Origin: Noviluteimonas sp052115395
GTDB lineage: Bacteria; Pseudomonadota; Gammaproteobacteria; Xanthomonadales; Xanthomonadaceae
DNA: 64,000 bases
Strand: one strand, 5' to 3'
NCBI GenBank assembly: GCA_052115395.1
Contig: JBFRGO010000002.1
Below are positions 35,418 through 42,174 of the stretch, one piece after another. The notes below the pieces were generated by a model. It worked only from the letters and a program-made list of their open reading frames with translations. It searched no databases and was not told the origin of the DNA. Each line of letters begins with the position of its first letter. Position 1 is the first letter of the stretch. The position numbers and the translations under genes were made by a program.

Positions 35418-37646
35418 ATGTCGACTCCGCCGAAGATCCTCTACACCCTCACCGACGAAGCGCCGTTCCTGGCGACGCAGTCGTTCCTGCCCATCGTCGA
35501 GGCGTTCACCAAGCCGGCCGGCATCGCGGTGGAAACGCGCGACATCTCGCTGGCCGCGCGCATCGTTTCGCAATTCGGCGACATGCTCGACGCCGCGCAC
35601 CGGATGCCAGACGACCTCGCCGAACTCGGCGCACTCGCCACCACGCCCGAAGCCAACATCATCAAGCTGCCGAACGTCAGCGCTTCGGTGCCGCAGCTCA
35701 AGGCCGCGATCAAGGAATTGCAGCAGCAGGGTTACGCGCTGCCGAACTATCCCGACGAACCGAAGGACGCGCGCGAAACCGACATCAAGGCGCGCTACGA
35801 CCGCGCCAAGGGCAGCGCGGTGAATCCGGTGTTGCGCGAAGGCAACTCCGATCGCCGCGCGCCGCTGTCGGTCAAGCAGTACGCGCGCAAGCATCCGCAT
35901 CGCATGGGCGCATGGGCGAAGGATTCGAAGACGCACGTCGCGCACATGGACGGCGGCGATTTCTACGGCAGCGAGCAGTCGGCCACGATGGCCGACGCCT
36001 CGACGCTGAAGATCGAATTCATCGGCAACGATGGCGCGACGCAGGTGCTCAAGCCATCGGTGAAGGTGCTGGCCGGCGAGATCGTCGATGGCGCGGTGAT
36101 GAACGTGAAGGCGCTCTCGCGCTTCGTCGATGCGCAGATCGAGGATGCGAAGGCGCAGGGCGTGCTGTTCTCGCTGCACCTGAAGGCCACGATGATGAAG
36201 GTCTCCGACCCCATCATGTTCGGCGTGGTCGTCGAGCGTTTCTATCGCGACGTGCTGGCGCGCCATGAAGACGCACTGCTGCAGGCCGGCTTCGAAGCGA
36301 ACAACGGCATCGGCGATCTGTATGCGCACCTGGCGTCGATGCCCGCCGACCTGCGCGCGACGATCGAAGCCGACATCGCGGCCGAATACGCCGCGCGCCC
36401 GGGCGTGGCGATGGTCAATTCCGACAAGGGCATCACCAACCTGCACGTGCCGAGCGACGTCATCGTCGACGCGTCGATGCCCGCGATGATCCGCGACTCC
36501 GGCCGCATGTGGAACGCGAAGGGCGAATTGCAGGACACCAAGGCGCTGATCCCCGACCGCTGCTACGCGGGCATCTACCAGGTGGTCATCGACGATTGCA
36601 AAGCCAACGGCGCGTTCGATCCGGCCACGATGGGCAGCGTGCCCAATGTCGGCCTGATGGCGCAGAAGGCCGAGGAATACGGTTCGCACGACAAGACCTT
36701 CCACCTCGAACACGACGGCCTCGTGCGCGTGACCGATGGCAACGGCAAGGTGGTGCTCGAACACAAGGTCGAAGCCGGCGACATCTGGCGCATGTGCCAG
36801 ACCAAGGACGCGCCGATCCGCGACTGGGTGAAGCTCGCGGTTTCGCGCGCGCGCCTGTCGCATACGCCGGCCGTGTTCTGGCTCGACGAAAAGCGCGCGC
36901 ACGATGCGCAGGTCCTGAAGAAGGTCGCGGTGTATCTGAAGGAACAGGACACCAATGGCCTGGACATCCGCGTGCTCGCGCCGGTCGAGGCGATGCTGTT
37001 CTCGCTCGCGCGCATCCGCCGCGGCGAAGACACGATTTCGGTTACCGGCAACGTGTTGCGCGATTACCTGACCGACCTGTTCCCGATCATGGAGCTGGGC
37101 ACGTCGGCGAAGATGCTTTCGATCGTGCCGCTGATGGCCGGCGGTGGTTTGTTCGAAACCGGTGCGGGCGGTTCGGCGCCCAAGCACGTGCAGCAGTTCG
37201 TCGCCGAGGATTACCTGCGCTGGGATTCGCTGGGCGAATTCCTCGCGCTGGCCGCCTCGCTGGAACATCTTGCCGAGCGCTATTCCAATCCGCAGGCGCA
37301 GGTGCTGGCCGATGCGCTGGATGCGGCGAACGCGAAATTCCTCGACGAGAACAAGTCGCCGGGCCGAAAGCTCGGCACGCTCGACAATCGCGGCAGCCAC
37401 TTCTACCTGGCGATGTACTGGGCGCAGGCGCTGGCGGCGCAGGACGCCGATGCGGGCCTGAAGGCGAAGTTCGCGCCGGTGGCGAAGGCGCTGACGGAGA
37501 ACGAAGCGAAGATCGTCGAAGAGCTCAACGCGGTGCAGGGCAAGCCCGTCGACATCGGCGGGTATTACCACCCCGACCTGGCGAAACTCGCCACGGCCAT
37601 GCGGCCGAGTGCGACCTTGAATGCCGCCTTGGCGCAGCTGCGCTGA
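35418..37646 (+). CDS. icd: Monomeric NADP-dependent isocitrate dehydrogenase
   Basis: Oxidatively decarboxylates isocitrate to 2-oxoglutarate in the TCA cycle. At 742 residues it is the large monomeric IDH type, unrelated in length to the dimeric enzyme. Family blocks include KILYTLTDEAP at the start, QVLKPSVKVLAGEIVDGAVM, LHLKATMMKVSDPIMFG and LDNRGSHFYLAMYWAQALA near the end. MSTPPKIL at 35418 is the expected N-terminus. However, an in-frame ATG at 35364 has a better ribosome-binding site (AGGAA) and would add 18 Pro-rich residues, so the true start is worth checking. Confidence 0.95.
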   Translation: MSTPPKILYTLTDEAPFLATQSFLPIVEAFTKPAGIAVETRDISLAARIVSQFGDMLDAAHRMPDDLAELGALATTPEANIIKLPNVSASVPQLKAAIKELQQQGYALPNYPDEPKDARETDIKARYDRAKGSAVNPVLREGNSDRRAPLSVKQYARKHPHRMGAWAKDSKTHVAHMDGGDFYGSEQSATMADASTLKIEFIGNDGATQVLKPSVKVLAGEIVDGAVMNVKALSRFVDAQIEDAKAQGVLFSLHLKATMMKVSDPIMFGVVVERFYRDVLARHEDALLQAGFEANNGIGDLYAHLASMPADLRATIEADIAAEYAARPGVAMVNSDKGITNLHVPSDVIVDASMPAMIRDSGRMWNAKGELQDTKALIPDRCYAGIYQVVIDDCKANGAFDPATMGSVPNVGLMAQKAEEYGSHDKTFHLEHDGLVRVTDGNGKVVLEHKVEAGDIWRMCQTKDAPIRDWVKLAVSRARLSHTPAVFWLDEKRAHDAQVLKKVAVYLKEQDTNGLDIRVLAPVEAMLFSLARIRRGEDTISVTGNVLRDYLTDLFPIMELGTSAKMLSIVPLMAGGGLFETGAGGSAPKHVQQFVAEDYLRWDSLGEFLALAASLEHLAERYSNPQAQVLADALDAANAKFLDENKSPGRKLGTLDNRGSHFYLAMYWAQALAAQDADAGLKAKFAPVAKALTENEAKIVEELNAVQGKPVDIGGYYHPDLAKLATAMRPSATLNAALAQLR

Positions 37647-37657
37647 CCGACCGCGCG

Positions 37658-37690
37658 AAAAACGGCCCCCCTCCCGATGGGAGAGGGGCC
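37658..37690 (-). terminator. Terminator after the small gene divergent from lysR
   Basis: The stem GGCCCC(T)CTCCC/GGGAG(G)GGGGCC reads on the minus strand into GTTTTTCGCG. It is seven bases downstream of the 37698-37928 gene and also lies just after the icd stop on the other strand, where no T-run follows it. Confidence 0.75.
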
Positions 37691-37697
37691 TTCGGGA

Positions 37698-37928
37698 TCA
37701 GCAGTGGGAGATGCCGATCTTTTCCGGCGAGACCAGCGCGTCGTTCGCCTGGTGCGGATCGATCGGATCGTGGCCGCCGAGCAGCAGGAACGATTCGAAC
37801 CAGCGCGAGCGGTGCGTGTCGGCCTGGCGCGGGCGCAGGCCGCTGACTTCGTCCTCGACGGGGCCGTCCACCAGATGGCCCTGGAGCGAAAGCAGATCCT
37901 TGTAGATGCGGGTGGTTTGCAGACCCAT
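37698..37928 (-). CDS. Small hypothetical protein, divergent from LysR regulator
   Basis: A 76-residue protein starting MGLQTTRIYKDLLSLQGHLVDG. It has no signal peptide or membrane helix and is rich in Asp, His and Leu. Not recognised. Support for a real gene: it is divergent from a lysR gene across a 106-base gap with an operator-like palindrome, and it has its own terminator. A longer in-frame start at 38018 is less likely because it would run through the palindrome. The likely role is the regulated target of the neighbouring LysR protein, which is inference from arrangement. Confidence 0.65.
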   Translation of the reverse strand: MGLQTTRIYKDLLSLQGHLVDGPVEDEVSGLRPRQADTHRSRWFESFLLLGGHDPIDPHQANDALVSPEKIGISHC

Positions 37929-37987
37929 GACCGTGCTCCGTGATTGAGTGGAATGAAAGATAGGCGCATGATCTGGCGCTGAAAATC

Positions 37988-38006
37988 GCAAGTTTCGACA
38001 ACTTGC
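37988..38006. promoter_or_regulatory. Operator-like palindrome in lysR divergon
   Basis: GCAAGTT-TCGAC-AACTTGC, perfect seven-base arms around five bases, 28 bases upstream of the lysR start and 60 bases upstream of the small gene. The size and spacing match LysR-type recognition sites. Binding by the adjacent LysR is inferred. Confidence 0.6.
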
Positions 38007-38034
38007 CTTCGATTTCATTCAAGTCGGAGCCGCC

Positions 38035-38937
38035 GTGAGCAAGCCGCCGCTGCACGCCCTCCAGGGCTTCGTCGCCACCGCGCGCCTGGGCAATCTGTCG
38101 CGCGCGGCGGAGTCGATGCACCTGACCATCAGCGCGCTGAGCCACCAGATCCGCGGGCTCGAGGAGCGCCTCGGGCAGCGTTTGTTCGTGCGCAATCCGC
38201 GCGGCGTGACGCTGACGGCCGACGGGCAGCGGCTCTTCGATCGCGTCGCCGGCCACCTGGATGCCATCGATCACGCGCTGCGCCCCTTCGGCATGCGGCG
38301 CGACGACGTGCTCACCCTCACGCTGATGCCGTCGTTCGCGACGAGCTGGCTGGTGCCGCGCCTGCCGCGTTTCGTCGCCGCGCATCCGCAGTTGGAGATC
38401 CACCTGCAGTCGACGATCAACGTGGTGGATTTCGAACGCGACACCGAACTGGATGCCGGGCTGCGCTATGGCCCCGGGCATTGGCCGGGGCTGGAAGCGG
38501 TGCACCTGTTCGACGACTGGCTCACGCCGATGGCGAGCCCGGCACTGATCGAACGCCTCGGTCGCCCGACGCTCGAAACGCTGGGCGAGTTCCCCCTGCT
38601 CGGCGCGCCCGGCGGGCGCTGGACCGAATGGTTCAAGCGGTTCGGCGGGCAGGTGCCCAAGCGCTATGTCGCGAACTTCGACGACTCCGAGACGCTGCAC
38701 CGCGCCGCGGTCGAAGGCATGGGCATCGTGCTCGGGCGGCTGACGCTGGCCTGGCCGCTGATCGATGCCGGCCGCCTCACCCAATTGTTCGACGAACGGC
38801 TCAAGGCGGATTTCAGCCACTACCTGGTATTCCCGCCGCGCTCGGGCTCGCATGGCGGGCTCGCGCAGTTCCGCGCGTGGGTCCTCGACGAGGCGGCCCG
38901 CTACATCGCCACCCAGGACGGCGCCGCGCAAACGTGA
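38035..38937 (+). CDS. LysR-family transcriptional regulator (GcvA-like)
   Basis: A 300-residue LysR-type regulator. The N-terminal winged helix-turn-helix covers about residues 5-64 (LGNLSRAAESMHLTISALSHQIRGLEERLG, GVTLTADGQ), and the rest is a periplasmic-binding-like effector domain (about 90-295). The sequence style, with LHALQGFVATARLG and VNFD-type effector segments, is like the GcvA/AmpR subgroup. It is divergent from a 76-residue gene with a palindrome between them, so it probably controls that gene and itself. The effector is unknown. Confidence 0.92.
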   Translation: MSKPPLHALQGFVATARLGNLSRAAESMHLTISALSHQIRGLEERLGQRLFVRNPRGVTLTADGQRLFDRVAGHLDAIDHALRPFGMRRDDVLTLTLMPSFATSWLVPRLPRFVAAHPQLEIHLQSTINVVDFERDTELDAGLRYGPGHWPGLEAVHLFDDWLTPMASPALIERLGRPTLETLGEFPLLGAPGGRWTEWFKRFGGQVPKRYVANFDDSETLHRAAVEGMGIVLGRLTLAWPLIDAGRLTQLFDERLKADFSHYLVFPPRSGSHGGLAQFRAWVLDEAARYIATQDGAAQT

Positions 38938-38982
38938 GGCAAGCGGCGTTACCCTGACGCCCCCTCAGACGGAGTCGCCTCG

Positions 38983-39909
38983 ATGGATCGCAAGCTCGCC
39001 GTTCGCCCCCTTGTTGCCTGCCTGATGCTCTCCCTGCTCGCCGCGTGTGCATCGACGAACAGCGGCGACAACGCCGCGGCGACCGCCGACGCAGCCGCCA
39101 CATCGGCCGACAACGGTTCGGCCTCCGCCGCCGCGTCGTCCTCGATGGTGAGCAACGCGACGGGCGCCGCGCTCGACACCGTGATCGCCGGCGATTGGCG
39201 CACGCCGAAGTGGGTCGCGCGCGACCCTTATCGCCATCCAAAGGAAACGCTCTCCTTCTTCCTGCTCAAGCCCGACCAGACGGTCATCGAAATCACGCCG
39301 GGCGGTGGTTGGTGGACCGAACTTCTCGCGCCTTACCTGCGCGACAACGGCAAGTACGTCGCCGCCGTGTGGGACGACGGGATCACCGGTCAGCCGAGCT
39401 ACCGCTACGACCTCAACAAGCAGTTGCGCGCGAAGATCGCGGGCAACGCCGCGTTGTACGACAAGACCGAAGTGCGTCTGTTCGACGCGAAGAAGCCTGA
39501 TTTCGGCCCGGCGAACTCGGCCGACGTCGTGCTCACCTTCCGCAATGCCCACAACTGGGTGGAAGACGGCAACGCCGCCGATTACTTCCGCGCCTTCTAC
39601 ACCGTTCTCAAGCCGGGCGGCACGCTGGGCTTCGAAGACCATCGCGCCAAGCCGGGCACCGACCTGCAGAAGCAGATCAAGACCGGTTACCTCACCGAGG
39701 AACTGGTGAAGAAGTACGCGCAGGACGCGGGCTTCGTGCTCGACGGCGAAAGCGAGGTCAACGCGAATCCCAAGGACACCACCGATCACCCGAACGGTGT
39801 GTGGACGCTGCCGCCGACCAACCAGCACGACAAGGCCGACGATGCGAAGTACCAGGCGATCGGCGAAAGCGATCGCATGACGCTGCGCTTCAAGAAGCCG
39901 GCGGGTTGA
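38983..39909 (+). CDS. Putative lipoprotein with methyltransferase fold
   Basis: A 308-residue protein with a lipoprotein signal (hydrophobic LMLSLLAAC, Cys22), a Ser/Ala/Asp-rich linker (about 23-60), and a class I methyltransferase-like domain. The SAM-binding motif I appears as VIEITPGGGWWTELLAPYL and the post-I acidic residue as AVWDDG. Later come VVLTFRNAHNW and LKPGGTLGFEDHRA. SAM is cytoplasmic, so an exported methyltransferase fold is odd: it may bind another ligand or be inactive. Such signal-bearing proteins are annotated as methyltransferases in related genomes as far as I recall. No partner gene is apparent. Confidence 0.84.
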   Translation: MDRKLAVRPLVACLMLSLLAACASTNSGDNAAATADAAATSADNGSASAAASSSMVSNATGAALDTVIAGDWRTPKWVARDPYRHPKETLSFFLLKPDQTVIEITPGGGWWTELLAPYLRDNGKYVAAVWDDGITGQPSYRYDLNKQLRAKIAGNAALYDKTEVRLFDAKKPDFGPANSADVVLTFRNAHNWVEDGNAADYFRAFYTVLKPGGTLGFEDHRAKPGTDLQKQIKTGYLTEELVKKYAQDAGFVLDGESEVNANPKDTTDHPNGVWTLPPTNQHDKADDAKYQAIGESDRMTLRFKKPAG

Positions 39910-39943
39910 TCCGAAACGGCCGAGCGGCAGGCTGTCGATCGAC

Positions 39944-40486
39944 ATGACACTGATTGCGTTCAACAAGCCCTTCGGGGTCTTGTCGCAATTCACCGATCGC
40001 AGCGTGCCGCCTCGGCCGACGTTGGCCGGGTTCGGCCTGCCGCCCGATGTCTACGCGGCCGGCCGGCTCGATGCCGACTCCGAAGGCTTGCTGTTGCTGA
40101 CCGACGATGGCGCACTCGCGCATCGCCTGAGCGACCCGCGGCACAAGCAGGCCAAGACGTACTGGGCGCAGGTCGAAGGCGTGCCCGACGAAGCGGCGCT
40201 CGAACGCTTGCGCGTGGGCGTCGCGTTGAACGATGGCATGACGCTGCCGGCGCAGGTCCGCGTCATCGCGCCGCCCGCGCTCTGGCCGCGCGATCCGCCG
40301 GTGCGTTTCCGCAAGACGGTGCCCGATGCCTGGATCGAACTGGCGATCACCGAAGGTCGCAATCGCCAGGTCCGCCGGATGACCGCTGCTGTTGGCCTTC
40401 CCACGTTACGTCTGGTCAGGGTGGGGATCGGAAACCATCGGGTCGAGGGGCTCGAGCCGGGTGCGTGGAAGGAAGTCGGGGGCTGA
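39944..40486 (+). CDS. rluE: RluE-type 23S rRNA pseudouridine synthase
   Basis: Short RsuA-family pseudouridine synthase of 180 residues without an S4 domain, like RluE, which modifies U2457 of 23S rRNA in E. coli. The catalytic Asp43 lies in AGRLDADSEGLLLLTDDG; further family motifs are LAITEGRNRQVRRM and LPTLRLVRVGIG. The lack of an S4 domain and the overall size favour RluE over RluB, RluF or RsuA, but the exact rRNA target is inferred. It starts 34 bases after the lipoprotein gene. Confidence 0.88.
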   Translation: MTLIAFNKPFGVLSQFTDRSVPPRPTLAGFGLPPDVYAAGRLDADSEGLLLLTDDGALAHRLSDPRHKQAKTYWAQVEGVPDEAALERLRVGVALNDGMTLPAQVRVIAPPALWPRDPPVRFRKTVPDAWIELAITEGRNRQVRRMTAAVGLPTLRLVRVGIGNHRVEGLEPGAWKEVGG

Positions 40487-40556
40487 ACTGTTCAGCTCGC
40501 AAGCGGCTGTTTTGGGAGCGACCGCACGGACTTTCTGATAAGTTCCCTCTCCCGTT

Positions 40557-40593
40557 CAGGTTTCGCAACGAGACGGATCTCGTTCCCAACCTG
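40557..40593 (+). promoter_or_regulatory. Hairpin in the leader of the orphan kinase gene
   Basis: An imperfect long inverted repeat: CAGGTT-TCGC-AACGAGA-CGGA-TCTCGTT-CCC-AACCTG. The inner stem is seven perfect base pairs and the outer six. It ends five bases before the AAGGA ribosome-binding site of the kinase gene, with no T-run, so it is not a classical terminator. It could modulate translation or be an operator; this is inferred. Confidence 0.5.
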
Positions 40594-40607
40594 GCTGAAG
40601 GATGCGC

Positions 40608-41723
40608 ATGCCAGAGTCGACTCCCCCAACCGCTGGCCGGATCCTGGTCGTCGACGACCAACCTGCCAACTTGCGCGTCGTCAGCACGCTGTTGTCGCGC
40701 AACGGTTATGACGTCGTGCCGGCGGGCACCGGTCCCGAAGCGCTCGAACATGCGCTCGAAGCCACGCCCGACCTGGTGCTCCTCGACATGCTCATGCCGG
40801 GGATGGACGGGTTCCAGTTGCTCGCGCAGATGCGGCACCACCCGTCGCTGCAGGACATGCCGGTGATCTTCCTCACCGCCGCGCAGGATCGCGAACTGTT
40901 GCTGCGCGCCTTCGACAGCGGCGCGGTCGACTACGTCACCAAGCCCTTCATCCCCGAAGAACTGCTTGCGCGCGTGAGTGCGCACGTGGCGCTGAAGCAG
41001 GCGCGCGATCGCCTGGAACGCGTGGCGCGCGAACGCCAGGAGCTGGTGAACCTCGTCGCGCACGATCTCAAGAATCCGCTGAGCAGCGTGCTGTTCGCCA
41101 GCGACATCCTCATGCAGGACGGCTGCCGCCCCGAGCGCATTCCGCGTTACCTGCAGATGATCCACGAGAGCGCGCACGACGCGATCGGTTACATCCGCCG
41201 CTATCTCGAAGGCCAGGAACGCATCGCGGCTGCCAGCGGTGGCGAAGCGCACACGCATCCGGCTGCGTTGCAGGAAACGATCGAATGGTTGGCGCAGCGC
41301 TACGAGTTGCAACTCGAAAGCCGCGGCATGCACCTGAAGGTGTTGGTGCCCGATCCCTGCGGTACCGTGGCGATCGATCGGCGCGTTCTGCGCCAGGTCG
41401 CGGAGAACCTGATCACCAACGCGATGAAGTACGCCGCCGAGGGCAATGAACTCGCGCTGGAAGTCGCCAAGTCGAGCAACGCCGGTTACTGGCAGTTGCG
41501 CGTACTCGATCGCGGTGGCGGCGTGCCGCCGGACAAGCGTCGCGATCTGTTCAAGCCCTTCATGCGTTTGAGCGGGCGCGAAGACGGCTTGTCGAGCGGG
41601 CTGGGCTTGTCGCTCGCGCGACAGATCATCGTCAATGCCGGCGGCGATCTCTGGTACGAGGATCGAGACGGCGGCGGGGCGGTGTTCGTGATCGAACTGC
41701 CCGCCGCGCTCGTCCTCGACTGA
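40608..41723 (+). CDS. Response-regulator/histidine-kinase hybrid (REC-HisKA-HATPase)
   Basis: A 371-residue cytoplasmic signalling protein with inverted hybrid order. The N-terminal receiver domain (about 11-125) has the phospho-acceptor Asp60 in VLLDMLMPGMDG and the Lys of YVTKPF. A HisKA domain follows, with the His in LVAHDLKNPLSS, and then an ATPase domain with NLITNAMKYA, LDRGGGVPP and GLGLSLA. There is no sensor or membrane part, so it must receive input from another kinase. The start at 40608 is chosen because AAGGA is five bases upstream; the ATG at 40602 sits inside that site. No cognate regulator is adjacent. Confidence 0.93.
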   Translation: MPESTPPTAGRILVVDDQPANLRVVSTLLSRNGYDVVPAGTGPEALEHALEATPDLVLLDMLMPGMDGFQLLAQMRHHPSLQDMPVIFLTAAQDRELLLRAFDSGAVDYVTKPFIPEELLARVSAHVALKQARDRLERVARERQELVNLVAHDLKNPLSSVLFASDILMQDGCRPERIPRYLQMIHESAHDAIGYIRRYLEGQERIAAASGGEAHTHPAALQETIEWLAQRYELQLESRGMHLKVLVPDPCGTVAIDRRVLRQVAENLITNAMKYAAEGNELALEVAKSSNAGYWQLRVLDRGGGVPPDKRRDLFKPFMRLSGREDGLSSGLGLSLARQIIVNAGGDLWYEDRDGGGAVFVIELPAALVLD

Positions 41724-41727
41724 CGCC

Positions 41728-42090
41728 TTATTCCGACGTGGCCTGCGTGGCGCGCGTGCTCTTGCGCGCGGTGCGCTTGGTCGCACGCTTGGCCGGCACG
41801 CGGCGCGCGGTGCCTTCGATCGCCTCGCGGTCTTCGCCGTTCTGCGCTTGCTTGGCCTTCTTGCGGGCCAGGTACCACAGCGCACCGGCACCGACGACGG
41901 TCGCGACCGTGACGATGGGATAGCGGCGCACGAATTTCATCGCGACCTTTCCGCCGGTCTTCACCGCACCGATCTTGACGCCGGCATCGAGCCACTGGCC
42001 CGCGCGTGGCACGAACTCCATCACTTCGCCGCCCAGCTTGCCGGCGAGGTCCATCGCGCGTTCGGGCAGTGCGATCAGCTTGGTGTTCAT
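41728..42090 (-). CDS. Membrane protein with basic C-terminal tail, unknown function
   Basis: A 120-residue protein. The N-terminal half is amphipathic (residues 1-50), a single hydrophobic segment lies at about 56-75 (YPIVTVATVVGAGALWYLA), and the last 45 residues are rich in Lys, Arg, Ala and Thr (AKRATKRTARKSTRATQ). The tail looks like the basic tails of histone-H1-like or AlgP-type proteins and could bind nucleic acid or acidic polymers. No domain is recognised. It is convergent with the kinase gene, four bases apart, and stands alone upstream of hrpB. Confidence 0.75.
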   Translation of the reverse strand: MNTKLIALPERAMDLAGKLGGEVMEFVPRAGQWLDAGVKIGAVKTGGKVAMKFVRRYPIVTVATVVGAGALWYLARKKAKQAQNGEDREAIEGTARRVPAKRATKRTARKSTRATQATSE

Positions 42091-42174
42091 CGTGCGGGCT
42101 CCCGTGGAACGGTTCGTAGGCTCGGCAGTCTCCGGCGCCTTGCGTTGAGCGTATGTGATCGCGGGCCGGCGCGT

